From contig NC_064755.1 in the NCBI RefSeq assembly GCF_011397635.1, positions 17,839,282 through 17,903,281 on the forward strand: a stretch of DNA of 64,000 nucleotides, written 5' to 3'. Position 1 is the stretch's first letter. Each line of letters starts with the position of its first letter. Under the pieces are notes generated by a model, which was not told where the DNA came from, made no database searches, and saw nothing but the letters and a program-made list of their open reading frames with translations. Below are positions 1 through 25,716 of this stretch, one piece after another. Position numbers and translations under genes: made by a program. This DNA comes from Epinephelus fuscoguttatus (Eukaryota > Chordata > Actinopteri > Perciformes > Serranidae).

Positions 1-559
1 ATGTCGGGAAGTCGTTCTTACTTCATTGTGTGTTCATGAGCGTAAAGTTGTAATGTGGAGACATCATGGACATTACAAAGAAGATGAGTTGTATTTTATC
101 ACTCAAAATGTTTAAAAAACATGTCGTCAACCGTTTCCACCGAAATATTGCTTTACGGTCGGAAACTCATTTTTCCGATTATTCCTACATCACATGAGGC
201 AGCGCCACTGCGCAGCGCTCACATTCAAGATCAACATGGCTAACATTTCCAGCTGATCCAAGAGGTTTTTTAGCCATATAGGTTAAAAAGGAACGACACA
301 TAGTGCGCTCAAATTCACACCTGTTCGTTCCTCTCTATGGATTTTATCCGCGACCGTTATTGAGAAGCCACTCATATCACATGAAACAGCGAAACTACAG
401 CTTTGTCGGACACTTGTCGGTAGTCCATTGTTTTCACAGTGGAAAAAATGCTAAAGTTACACTTAAATTATGTATAACAGAGCTTTCATACAGCTTTGCA
501 CACACATTACTCTTGGATGGATTACTCGCGAATGCAGGGTTGCACAGAAATGCCACGCA

Positions 560-598
560 TATCACATGAAAGCGCAGGAGCAGAGCTTTCATGTGATA
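560..598. repeat. Short perfect hairpin
   Basis: The arms TATCACATGAAAGC (560-573) and GCTTTCATGTGATA (585-598) are exact reverse complements around an 11-base loop. The left-arm motif recurs in the same orientation near 190 and 377 (ATCACATGA followed by a purine-rich stretch), which suggests a degenerate local repeat and not a structured RNA gene. Confidence 0.6.
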
Positions 599-911
599 CC
601 ACACACATCATTGTGCTGTCATCCCATCACGCTATACATACAGATCAGTTGTCTACAGAATGAAACCCTGACGAATTTCTTTACAATCCATTATACAGAT
701 CTTGTTATCAGTCACTTCATATAGTGAGGAATATCGTATCTTACCACGTCTTAGGCTTGCGTGTGTTTGTCCCTGTCTATCCACATTTGTAGTCCGGCTT
801 TCAAGATGCAAATATCTCCATATTGTCCAGTTGACACTCCATCAAACTTTGTATGACAAGACCAGCCACTTCACCTTTGTGCACCCAGACAACTGAGGTC
901 TAATTATGCAT

Positions 912-1402
912 GCCTGACAGGGCTGTAGTCACCATATACATTGAGGGGGACATGTGTCCCCCCCATTGCCCAAAATGTCCCCCCAATATATAACTGAAAC
1001 TGAAAAACAACAACAAAAAACATTCAGGTCAGGTCAAAGAGCAGTGATACTATGTCATGTGCATTGTATTAAGTTGTAGGGTATGCCTGCATTTATTTCT
1101 TTAATCAGAACACAAAATTAATTTCCACTTAGCTATAATAAAATGTTTTCTGATTAAGACTGACAATGACTCAGTGAATACCTTACTCAGTTTTATTTGA
1201 TTAATGGTAAAACAGGTCCCTGTTTACATTCAAAGGTATTTGTGTGGGCAAACTGATGAAAATTAGTCTGTTGTTGACCACGGTTGATTGTTCAGTTATT
1301 GCAGAGCCAAATTAATTCAAATTTACCCATTGAACGGGTCACCTCAGCCATCATCACAACAATTGCCCCCCCTGAGAAATTTGGCAGGAGCCGCCACTGA
1401 CC
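912..1402. repeat. Probable dispersed fish repeat
   Basis: The stretch opens with G-run/C-run hairpin sequence near 948-968 (arms GGGGGACA and TGTCCCCC) and closes with CCCCCCCTGAGAAATTTGG followed by AGGAGCCGCCACTG. I recall similar head and tail sequences as a high-copy non-autonomous element in percomorph genomes, but class and exact ends cannot be fixed from one copy. Confidence 0.35.
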
Positions 1403-2279
1403 AAATAGTTTACCAGTCTTTTCAACTATTTCTCTGTTGCACTATGACCCCGTCTTTATCATCCCGTCCCTGTTTTACTTGTGTCTTCCTCATCTCTCCT
1501 CCAGTGATCTCAGCTCTCGTGAACCCTCACTCAAATCCTCTCCCTCTCAACTCAAGCTCTCCTTTCTTCTCCCTCTTTGCCTCCCCCAGGGCCTTCTGCC
1601 TCAGCACCAGAGGGCAATTCTCAGAACCATAGGTGTTGTGAAACCTCTTTCCAGCCCTGTTTTTGTACTTTTGTGACCTTGTTGGGCATCATCTGTTTGG
1701 ACAGAAAGAAATATGGCTGGTAACTCAGTTGGAAAGAGTAAATTGAGACTTGAATGTGCTCCACAGTTCACAAGGACACGAGGCACAGAGAAGAAGGCGA
1801 AGCAGAGGTGGAGAAGAGAAACAAAAGCAAACTGGGGAAAGAGTGAAAAAAGAAGATAAGAAAAGGTTACAGGGAGTCAAAGGAGTTGCATGGAGCTTTT
1901 TGTATTTCCCCTTCAGCGCGCTGTTTCTGCAGTTTCGCTTCAGCGACAAAACACGTGCATGTCTGACACAGTGATGTAAACGAGTGACCACACAACAAAA
2001 GCCTGTTTCAGTCCAAACCAAACCACTCTCCCAAATAAGGAGAAGTGCAGACAGTTTGCTGCTTATGTTCTGTCTTTTAATCAAAGATGTGAGATAGCGT
2101 ACCTCAAACAGGTTTTTGCTTCGTGTGATTAATTCGATCTCTCTGCCTTGAGATAAAAGCCCTTTTTGATACATCTAATTTAAGGCAGACTGGCAGTAGT
2201 GCCACTGAGTAGAATCACCTCATGTGAAGTGCAAACAGCTAGGTCTAAATTAATAATGTAAATATTTAATCTCTTTCAG

Positions 2280-3693
2280 GTCAAGAGTGAAGGCCCCAAG
2301 CTGGTGCCATTCTTCAAGGCAACCTGTGTATACTTTGTCCTGTGGCTGCCCACCTCAAGCCCATCCTGGTTCAGCGCACTGATCAAATGTCTGCCCATCT
2401 TCTGCCTCTGGGTGTTCTTACTGGCACATGGGTTCAGCTTCCTCGGTGCTCACTCCAGTGCCCGCAAGATCTTGGCTGGCCTCATCTTTTCTGCTCTGGG
2501 TGACGCCTTTCTCATCTGGCAGGAGCAGGGCTACTTCGTCCACGGTGAGGAGAAACTTCACACACTGAGTTGCAAAACATATGAGCGTGACTTGTTGTTC
2601 AACTTTGACTCACTGCACGCACTTTTTCCTCCTACTACTTTTTGGCTAACCTTCAAATTAAGTGGTATATAATCTGATGAAATATTTGGCTTGTTTACAA
2701 GTTGTCTCATTGCCCAGTAGACTTGTTGTGACATGTGACAATGATGCAGTGCTCCATATTATCAGAAGGGGCTCTGGTGAGTCACAAAGTTATCATGACC
2801 AATAGGAACACAGGCCAAAATTTAAACTACAAGAGCCAAGTTATGTAATAAACATAAATGATCATTTTAAATGATTATTTTCTTCACTTCATCAGGTGTC
2901 ATGCTTCAAGCTGGCTAGATAATACAGGACAATATATTGTATCGATATTGTGATTTGAGACTAAATATTGTCAGTCGTGTTGTCTTTTTCTGATTTTATA
3001 GGCTGCATTACAGTAAAATTATGTACTTTTCTAGTTGTTCTATTCTATTATTTGCCTTTGCCCAATTAGTCATTATATTCACATTACTGTTGATTATTGA
3101 TCAAAAATCATTTGGTGAATATTATGTGAAAGCACGAAAACATAGAAAATACAACATCGATACAGAGGTATCTGGTCAAAACTATCACAGTATTTGATTT
3201 TCTCCACATAACCCAGCCCTAATGCACTGTAGGATTGTATTTAAATCATACATATTTTTCTGCAGGCCTTCTGATGTTTGCCATCACCCACATCCTCTAC
3301 TCATCTGCCTTTGGGATGAAGCCCATTAACATGTCCGCCGGCCTGGTGATCACTGCCGTGTCCTCTCTAAGCTACATGCTGTTGTACCCCTACCTGTCGG
3401 GCCCCTTCACCTACCTGGTGGCCGTCTACATCGCTTTGATCGGCTTCATGGGCTGGAGGGCCATTGCGGGCCTGCAGCTGGCCAACGACCTCTGGACGTG
3501 GACCAAGCTGTCTGCCTGCCTGGGCGCCGTGCTCTTCATGGTCTCCGACCTCACCATCGCCGTCAACAAGTTCTGCTTCCCCGTGCCCCATTCGCGCGCC
3601 ATCATCATGGCCACCTACTACGCCGCCCAGATGCTGATAGCGCTGTCGGCCGTCGAGTGCCAGGACGCCGAGGTGGCCAGGAAGAGATTGTGA
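2280..3693 (+). CDS. tmem86a: Transmembrane protein 86A (lysoplasmalogenase family), exons 2 and 3, N-terminus missing
   Basis: Two coding exons: 2280-2544 (acceptor CTCTTTCAG, donor GTGAGG, ends in phase 1) and 3266-3693 (acceptor TTTTTCTGCAG, stop TGA at 3691-3693). Together they give 230 residues starting VKSEGPKLVPFFKATCVYF; human TMEM86A is about 240 residues, so only roughly seven N-terminal residues are missing. The family (YhhN/TMEM86, lysoplasmalogenase) is a multi-pass membrane protein, and several hydrophobic segments are visible. Two conserved acidic motifs are present: SALGDAFLIWQEQGYFVHG at the end of exon 2 and SDLTIAVNKFCFPVP in exon 3. Known role: hydrolysis of the vinyl-ether bond of lysoplasmalogens, in the endoplasmic reticulum membrane. 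Choice of TMEM86A over TMEM86B rests on near-identity of these stretches to TMEM86A as I remember it. Exon 3 is GC-rich compared with the flanking DNA. The gene is convergent with igsf22. Confidence 0.95.
2926..3222. mobile_element. MITE-like repeat in the tmem86a intron
   Basis: The right end reads, on the minus strand, TTAGGGCTGGGTTATGTGGA and onwards, a very common fish MITE terminus. The left part contains ATATTGTATCGATATTGTGAT, also typical of that family. It fills about 40% of the 721-nt intron and ends 44 nt before the exon 3 acceptor. Terminal inverted repeats are imperfect, so the left limit is approximate. Confidence 0.5.
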
Positions 3694-4168
3694 GGTGCTG
3701 CGGTGTCCGCAGTGAATGGCCGCGAGGCTGGGAAGGCGGCAGCTGCCCCACCTCCTGCCCTGAGTGATCATGGACACATCTCACTGCCAGATCCCCAACC
3801 CTCGACCCTCATTTCAGTGTGGTGCTCCCACACCGTTGTTACCATGACGACTGGCTCTCTCCAGTCTTCACGTGGCTATCACTCTACTACCCCACTAGTA
3901 CGATAGTCTCACACCTGTCTTCTTACCATGAAGATAAGGTAGAATTATCTTCAGCCTCTCCCAACAACAGTCCTACCTGCCTCCTCCGATCCTAGAATGG
4001 CCGCCTCTCCACCTAGTTACCATGGAGACAAGTGTAGTGATATTAACCTGCTATATATAGAGAGTATTACTTTACTTTTAACGATTATGTTTTAATTTAA
4101 GGGGAGCACGTCACTGGGGACCTTCAAGAAGTGCGTGTGGGACAGCGATTGTGTGTGTGTGAGCGTGC

Positions 4169-4204
<36 letters not shown>

Positions 4205-5827
4205 ATTTTATGTGTGTTTGATTAACACTCTTACCTCGCTTTCCACATAGTTCCATCACGCACAGTCAACACACTGACTCCCACCACACACGTCTTCTTT
4301 AAGTGGTCCAATAATGCAACATGACATCTTATTTTTGTCTTTTTTGTTTTGTTGCCTGAGACCTTGTTAAAAAGGGATTTTTTTTCTTACAGACTCACGC
4401 ATGTTTGGCTTTTTTCACCCTCTGTTGCTCCCCCTGAATTAAGGGTGCTATTCTTAAAGTTGGGAGCATAATCCACACCTGCTTTATTATCTGCAGTCCC
4501 TTCCGTTTCATTTATAATAACCACACTGCCTTTATTCACTCCGCGATTTACATCGTCAACAAATCCTCACCTGGTCTTTGCAGGTGAATGAATTAGGTTG
4601 TTCTTGAATAGCTGGATGTGCAGGGAAAGAATGACGGAGACGAGGAATAAGGCAATGAGGCGGAAAGGCAAGCAGGGAAAGTTGCGTGACTGCAACAACT
4701 GCAGTGTATTGTAGCTGTAGTGACTGAGATTTGGAGATTGTTTTTAGAAGCTTGATCCAGTTATTGACACTGTCCCGCTGTCACAAAGAGAACTCAGAAC
4801 ACACCATAATCCTCGCAGACTGCTGTATACATACTAACATGCTGCACACTGCACCTGCTTACCCTGATGGTGTTAAGTCTCTTGGGCTTTTTACAGTGTT
4901 TTGCCTGCACAATTTTTTTCCAGAAATGAGGTGTAAATGTTGACACGCACACAAACCTGACACCTACGACCCCTGCTGGTTTAGTTATTAGGAAAAGTCC
5001 ACAGGGTTCTAGATCAGCCACCCCATGCTGTCATTGGCCAGGGACCATGTTATGAAGAATGAAAAAGAAAGAGCTGTGTTACTGGCTGGAATCTTTTTGT
5101 TTATCAACTCTCCCTGTGTGTATCTGGGCCTCAGAAGGCATTCACTCATAACGACACGCACACAAACACGCACATAAACATACACACTGCCCATGGGCAG
5201 TGTGGGTGAGGAAAAAAGGGAGATGGGGGAACTGACTTGTCATGTGAGGGAACAGTTATCCCATTATTCCCAATAATTCCCTCTCACAGGACATTTCATC
5301 AGCTTTAATCCCGCAAAATCCACCGCGGCTAATCCCCGACAGGTCTGCTGATATTTTTTGTCTTTCATCTGTCACACATTTCCCTCTCTCACCTTTCATT
5401 TGTTACGCTGCAAACCATTCATGCAAGGATGAACGGCCAAAATACTGAAGAAGTATACTGTAACCCTTTCCTCAGTTGTCTACATACTGTATATGCATGT
5501 TTGGAGTGTGTGCATGTGTGAGAGTGTATGTATTGCTATTGAGTGAATGTGTGTGTGTGCCTGTGACAAGTCAGAACCAACTCAATGCCAGAAATGCTGT
5601 GAACCATCATAGTTTGTGTGAAGTAGACACACGACTGGATATCTTTAATGTATTCTCACAAGGCTCTTAAACTTCATACTCTTCACCTCTTGAGATTTGG
5701 AACTACTTAATGTATTTTACAGCATCTCCCAAAAGTGTTGTCAGTTAAGGATGACTTTAAGGTAGTATTTGATGGGCAACAGTATATTGAAACTGGAGTC
5801 CATCTCTTTTTTAGGATTAATTTGACC
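3694..5827 (+). other. tmem86a 3' untranslated region and downstream DNA
   Basis: No coding sequence follows the tmem86a stop. The first few hundred bases remain GC-rich and are probably 3' UTR. I find no canonical AATAAA close to the stop; the first good AATAAA on the plus strand is near 9632, too distant to assign. A GT microsatellite lies at 4151-4204. Confidence 0.5.
4151..4204. repeat. (GT)n microsatellite with GC interruptions
   Basis: Alternating GT over about 54 bases, interrupted by GAGCGTGCGTGC in the first third. It probably lies in the 3' UTR or just downstream of tmem86a. Confidence 0.9.
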
Positions 5828-5923
5828 TTAAAGCTGGGGTAGGCTATTTTTTGGAAAAGTGGAAAAAAATGCCAGGACTTTAAAATACAGCCCTCCTCCT
5901 GCAGCTCTCCCCCCTATGTCCTA

Positions 5924-6684
5924 AAGCGGGATTTATATTTGTACATCAGCTCTATGCAGTGCCTACGTCCTTGTGAGCATTTATACTTGTGCAATGGTGT
6001 ATCTGTGTCACTCTGCAGTTACACCTCCAAAACACTAGTCGGCAGCGGGGTTTCTGTGAAGTGCTGTAAAGTTTAGTTGATTCAAAACACAAATTAAACA
6101 TGGCTTAATAGCGACAATTTCAAACACAAGTACACAAAATCAGCTTCACTATAACTCAGCATTCACAGACAAAGCACTTGTCTTTATCTAGACACATTTT
6201 CCCCACAAATACAACATGCTAATGTTTTTAGCACAAGCCTATGGCATTTTTCATTCTATAAATTAGCCTAGTGGCTAGCAGACTTTTCTTCTACTCATAT
6301 AAAGCCAGGGACAACAGCAACATTTAACAAAGGTACGTTACAAAATTCGTCTTCACAAGGTTCACTGACCAAACAACTGTCTTATACTTAACACATTTTC
6401 CAAACATATATAACATGCTAGCTAGCTCAAGCCTATGGCATTTTACATTGTATTAATTAGCCTAGCAATGAGTGACGATTTCCTGTACTCCTATTAAACC
6501 AGGATAAATCACACACAAGATTTAAAATGCTATTTAGTGGAGGCCTTATTGTCTTCACAATTTATTGTTTCTTATCTGTGAAATGAAAGTAAATTAAGGC
6601 TTCATTTCCACTGAGGGAAATGGTTTCAGTTGACATAAATACACAAGAGGTCTGCGTCACCTGCATCAAGTATAAATCCTGCTT
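5924..6684. mobile_element. Nested non-autonomous DNA transposon
   Basis: The left end AAGCGGGATTTATATTTGTA and the right end AAGTATAAATCCTGCTT are inverted repeats with few mismatches. The element sits inside the 5828-7143 transposon and therefore inserted later. No transposase is encoded. The interior carries two diverged tandem copies of a unit of about 200 bp (6117-6520). Confidence 0.65.
6117..6520. repeat. Two diverged tandem copies of a ~200-bp unit
   Basis: The order of sub-motifs ACACATTTTCC, ACATGCTA, CAAGCCTATGGCATTTT, ATTAGCCTAG and AAAGCCAGG/AAACCAGG recurs twice at a spacing of about 200 bases. Part of the same unit (ATTAGCCAGTGGGCTAGCAG) recurs near 61675, beside a hAT remnant, so this sequence is shared by more than one element in the window. 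Confidence 0.6.
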
Positions 6685-7143
6685 GAGCCCCTCCTGCCCA
6701 AACGAACACAGGCATGTACATGCGCTTCATACAGTAACCTGAATGAGTATCAGTCATTTATTTCAAATATCCTGATCATGATTTTGATCCTGATGCCGTC
6801 ATGTAGCGTCAATTCTATGAGAATTAATGTCCTGTTTTCTTTAAAAAATTGTGGGCCTGTAAAGCCTGTTGAGATGTCACACCGTGATTTGAGGCTCTAG
6901 CTAACGTTAGCTAGCTACATAAACATGGACTTAAATTAGCCGCAGCCATGTGAATTTGGCTACAGTGAGCTGAAGACTAAACTCTTCACAACATTTTCTC
7001 TTGATCTCTCAAACACTTGCCGATATTGACACATTTTATTGTGTTGTTGTCTGACTCTTTCTTTTTTGAAAAGTCCGTTCCGTTACGTGCAAAAACATTG
7101 TTATTGGATTTTTGCTGATGAAAAAAGCCTATCCCAGCTTTAA

Positions 7144-10100
7144 TAGTAAACATTTCGACCAGTTACCTAGTATACATTACTGGCATTATGATTAATATCA
7201 CTAACCAGCAAATCAGTTTGTCACAAATGTACACTTGCAATTTAAAGTATTAATCTATCAATAGCAAAATTGATAGAAAAATAGCAAAGGGACAGGCCTG
7301 TTTGGTGTTTCAGTCTACATGCACCTCAATGTGATATATTGTCCTGTGTATAAAACAAACAAGCGTGGAGAAGAAACAGACCCGTGTTATGGGTTCCTTC
7401 TGTTGGGTCAGTGGCCCCTGGAGCTGTCGGTAACACACCCACATATGCACAAAAAAAAACCCACACACATCAAAACATGTTTATGCATGGCATCAGCCAC
7501 CATCGCAGATCTGCAGGCAGATCATGGTGATGACACTCATCAAGGTTACTTAAATACAACAGCAGTACGCAGTCTTAGTTTGACCAGGAATGACACTCAG
7601 CTCGAGCGTCTATTCCTCGCCACCTCGCCGGATAGTTCCTCAATCTCCTTTCGGCCTGTCAGCACGCTCGTCAGCATGATATTTCTGCTTTGTCAGTCAG
7701 AAGTGTTTTATCAGTCGGTCTGTGTAACCAACAGCCCGACTCTGTGGTACTCTTCCTCTTTTCATCTCATCCACCTCACTGGCGGAACAAGTTCTGTCAA
7801 CAATTAATAAGAGCCTTTGCGTGGAACGACGTCCACAGAGGCTTGCCAGAAGACATACATTTGTCTGCTTTATGCTGTCTTAAATCAGGGTTTAGCGGAG
7901 TACAAGCAGAGATGCTGGTTAACATGATGGACTATCCAGTATGCAGTCTAATGTAAGACCACGAGGGAGTGACGAGACTGACTCAATCTGTCTTACTCAT
8001 CCTTACTATGTGGGCAATTTATGTAGGCTCTACTTTCTTTGTCTTCTGCCACATAAAGCCTCCTAACTTGTGTTCCTGATGGCTGCATGCCAGAAGACAG
8101 GCTTTACTTTGAAGTATTGCTGAGATTATTTTTGTCGGCCAGCCCACAGTTTTGGAAAATCTCCACGACTTTGGAAAGTGAAGTTGCTTTTTCTATGAGT
8201 GATAGATGAGTGGTAAAAGACTAAGTTAAATACCATATTTAGTTTTGAATACTCCGTTTCTCCTCCGTCATTTCTATTTTTATTTGACTCGGGCACAGAA
8301 AGCTTAATAGAAAACCGAACTCGTTACATTGAGTGGAACATGTTAGCATCAGAGCCCTCTCATGTATCAAACAACCTTTTGTTTTCGAGAAAGCAGAGGT
8401 CTCCCTCATCGGTGCAGGAGTGTATTTGGCCTTCCACTTAGGAAGGAGGTTATTGTTGAGCGATACTGTAGCTGTAAATTAGGCGAGGTGAAATATGACA
8501 CACGGGAAGACTCCCTTTCCATCCGGCCCATTGGCTGCCATCCTGTCCCCCCCCACAGATGGCAGGCCAGAAGGCGCATCACTTTACCCCTGCCTGTCAA
8601 CAGCCCTGTTGTTCTGAGCTTTGTGCACGCAGACAAAAGGGACCTGGGAGAGCTGTGGGAGGCCAGTATGGTTCGTCCTGCACTGTGAGTAATGAGCTGG
8701 AACCAGTAGCTGTTGTAGAAAGGTCCTGTGGTTTCACTCGGCCCTCCGAATACATTTGCACTTTTTTTTTCTGTAGTTCTTTTTTTTTTCTTCTTTGCTG
8801 TTGTTTCCTGTGATGTTTTATTTGAAGCCTTTGCTGTGCTCATTACCACGCAGCAGGTGACATTCAAAACATAGAGATGTAAAGTTGGTATTCCTTTACT
8901 CATTCATTACAAGTAGGGTAGGAATCCTCATAACTCATCTACAGTAAGGGAAATGTGCACACCACACACCCAGGTGTTTTGACTGACAGTTCTCCGACAT
9001 CCGTATAAGCCTATGACAAGTATGTAAAAGGAATGCCATCTTTTTAATACTAACTTACAATGTGCTGCAACTTTCTGTATACAGAGTAAGGCCAGTCAAT
9101 CTCTCTTAAAAAGCTAGTGTTTAAAACAAAAAAGTTTGTCATGTACTGTATCTTTTAAATATATATTCCTCTTTCATTTAACTCTTTGCATCCCTGTCTT
9201 TAAGAGAGACAGCAGTGACTGTTTTGATGTCGATGGCTGAAGCACAAGAAGGTGACGCATGGGCGCAAGAGAGAGTCATCGTTATTCTTTAGAAGGTATT
9301 AATTGCTCTTGAAGTGTTACAAACCTTTATGTATGAATATATTTTGTAAGAGTTATCCTTTTATTTACAGAAAAGCATCCCCAAATGTTATTCTTGCGTG
9401 TCACTGTGGAAAGAGCTGGGTTTGTTTTCCACAGAAAAACTATTGAAGGCCCATTACAATGCAACATATGACCTAATTTCATGAACAAATGTGGGGGGTT
9501 TTTCTCTTGCTGATATATTTGACCTTGTTTTCCTTGATTTTCACTTTGTGATTTCTTTCTTTCATGACTGTAGAGACGAGATAGTTTCTTTGCTGTAGTG
9601 AAACTGCTATGAATGTGAATATCTATTGGAAAAATAAATGCAAGTACAATGCAACTTCAACATCACTTCCCCTGGTCTTTTCTGTTTGTTTCCTCAGCAT
9701 CAAAAGGCACCACATTCAAAATGTCAGCTGATGTTTTATAGCTGTTAGGTGTTTCTACTGAAGCTGTTGGCCCTCAGCGGCTAAAGTGCCATTAAGGCAG
9801 AAAGGACTGGAGGACAACAGAGATCTGTGTTCTAGTAACTGCTGCACTCTTTGTCTGGCCGAGGTGGAAAATGTGCTTTCAACAGGCTTTAACTCTGTGG
9901 AAACTCATTCAGACTGCGACCCCAACTTCCTCTCGCTTTCTCTCATTCTGTCCGCTTTTTTCCTCTCTTTTTACGCACACACACATCAAATCTTTTAGTT
10001 TATTCATGTGGGAACCGTGCCAGTTCTCTCCAAATGTGTCTCATTCATTCGCAGCCAAGGTCTCACCATCAAAGAACTCCAGTCTTCTACGAAAATGAGG

Positions 10101-12123
10101 CATATCTGTAATGGCCTTTATAAAAAACAGGCTCAGTGACATGTGCTTCCACTGACATAATCAAATCAGATGAAATGACGCTGAATCTTCAAATAAATGT
10201 GCAATTATCTCACCGCTGTACAATAATACCTCATTTAAGTTGTGTACTGAAAAACCCTTTAATAGGTTTTCATCATGGGTCTATTTGTCTAGTCATGCAT
10301 ATGCAACGTCATAAATGGAAATACATTTAATTCTCTGTGGGCACAGCAGCCTTTAGTTTCTGCCAAATACCTAGACTGCCTATTCTGGCTTTCACCTCAC
10401 ACAGCTTCCACCTTATTATGCCGTATCTGAGCAGCAAGAAAGGCGGAAGGTAGCAGTGACGTCAGTTTATTACACGTTGGTGCCTAATTGATTTGAACTT
10501 GGCAACCTGATGCTGCCAGTTCCCTGGTGGTTCCATAGAAATGGAGTTTGTGAGAGTCAGTGCAGTGACGTCAAAATGGAGAGGGGTTGTGACCTCTCTC
10601 TGTCTATTTGGCAGCTCCTTGCCGGACCACACTCACCCTTTCAAGGAGCATTCGAGGCCTCTTTAACCTGAGGGAAGCCATCACACACTGCAGTGGGAAA
10701 GTATGAGGACAATTAGTACTAGTTTTGTTTCTAAACATTAGGTTTGAAATTAACAATCACAGTGAGGTTTAAGTGGACTTTTAGGTTCAAGAGCTCACAT
10801 AAAATCTGTATTTAAACCATATTAGATGAGGAGTGTTGGACTTGAAGTCTCTTTTATAGTCAACAAATCTTAGGACTGTGTCGTCTAAACATAGAGACAA
10901 TAATTTAACAGCTAATACGTGATATGCCAAGCTCACCAGGCCTCAATCAAACTGTTTTATCTGCTGATCAGACTAAACGCAAAAAGCCCCAGAAACAAGC
11001 AAGAAGCGTAAATGGCCGCAGTACGAGCCATCAGCAGGGAAAATAAAGTGTCCCCTGACATCTATGAGTTGCAAACAGTCTTTGAAATATGATAGCATTA
11101 AGTAAAATAACATTAACTTGTCCAGTTACTTTCTGTCACCTGAAATTTGGGGGCTACTGGTATTTATAAAAGGGATGACAGCTGCTACACAGCTCATCTA
11201 ATGTGCATGATAACAGCTGCAAAACTGGGAGTCAGCATCTCTCTGTCAGCGCTTCAATTTAAATCTAATCCCGCACTTGACAGAGACAATACTAAAAAAT
11301 GTGACACCATCCTAATAATTTCCGGTGGCATTATAAGCACAGTGGCAAGGTGAAATACCTTCTAGTTTTGTTTGACATGTATATGCATTTGTGTGTGAGT
11401 GGTGTGCACCGGGCAAAACTGGGAAAGTAAGAAGAGGATGACGTCTGATAAAAGTTGCTGACTTCAAACCCATGGCTTTGCATGTTACACAGATTAACAG
11501 ACTAAGCAACCAGGACACCTCGAAGGGACGTAGGATTTTGTCTCGTTGCATAATTGGCAGTGTGCATGCCACTGTCCTCAAACCAACCTCAGACTCTTGA
11601 ACTTTAATTCCAAACTGGCTGTGTGGGTATGATTCGCTGTGCACTGTTATATCAGATGATTTTTATGCACAGACACACACTCCCATCAATTCCACTCGGT
11701 TGACATGGCATGTGGCCTGGTACAGCACGCCCTGTGAAACAAGTGTGTTTGGGCACAAACTGGACACCCTGGAGAAAGGATGAATTCATTTTATAGAGAG
11801 AAAAGCATGTGTGACTTAGAGAGGAAGGACAATCTCTCTGGCTGAGCGAGCTGACTAATGAGTAAAAATCCCTCCAACACAGCAAACATGAATCTGCTCC
11901 TGGAGCGTAATGCCGACACAAGGATGGGAACAAGCCTGACATCTAGTGGCCGTTTGTTGCACTAACAGGGCATTTGACCAAAAGAAATCAGCACAACTCT
12001 TGCTTTCTGATATTATAAAATCTAACCACAGCTAAAATCAATGTCACTGGTGACAGTACATGCAGTACAAGGTCAGTAGCCAATCAAATTGCATCTGTCA
12101 TGGCAACAGTTGAAGCAGACTTC
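7144..12123. other. Intergenic DNA between tmem86a and igsf22, no gene recognised
   Basis: Frames up to 165 codons occur (for example 7319-7807 plus and 8406-8903 minus) but lack family motifs, splice support or codon bias. Some overlap longer frames on the opposite strand. The end nearest 12123 should contain the igsf22 3' UTR. Confidence 0.6.
11603..11608 (-). other. Candidate igsf22 poly(A) signal ATTAAA
   Basis: Read on the minus strand this is ATTAAA, about 520 nt downstream of the igsf22 stop at 12124-12126. An AATAAA also exists at 10471-10466, some 1.65 kb downstream. Neither can be proven without transcripts. Confidence 0.25.

Positions 12124-25716
<13,593 letters not shown>

Larger units (their letters stand above)
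1..2279. other. Upstream region, no gene recognised
   Basis: Open frames here (up to about 150 codons) show no family motif and overlap one another on both strands, so I read them as chance. The first exon of tmem86a should lie upstream of 2280, but I find no ATG followed by a short coding stretch and a donor, so it may precede base 1. A short hairpin (560-598) and a probable dispersed repeat (about 912-1402) are listed separately. Confidence 0.6.
5828..7143. mobile_element. DNA transposon (MITE-like), TTAA borders, interrupted by a nested element
   Basis: The left end TTAAAGCTGGGGTAGGCTAT and the right end AAAAAAGCCTATCCCAGCTTTAA (its last 20 bases are the diagnostic part) are inverted repeats with one or two mismatches. 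Both are bounded by TTAA (5828-5831 and 7140-7143), consistent with a TTAA target duplication or a palindromic terminus. There is no transposase reading frame. Most of the interior (5924-6684) belongs to a second element. Confidence 0.7.

Noticed and set aside
3367..3777. 136-codon minus-strand open frame over tmem86a exon 3
   Set aside because: Shadow frame of a GC-rich real exon on the plus strand.
7319..7807. 162-codon plus-strand open frame
   Set aside because: No domain, no splice context, low-complexity His/Thr stretch from a CACA tract; consistent with a chance frame.
8406..8903. 165-codon minus-strand open frame opposite a 108-codon plus frame
   Set aside because: Lys run from a poly(T) tract, no family motif; overlapping frames on both strands argue against either being coding.
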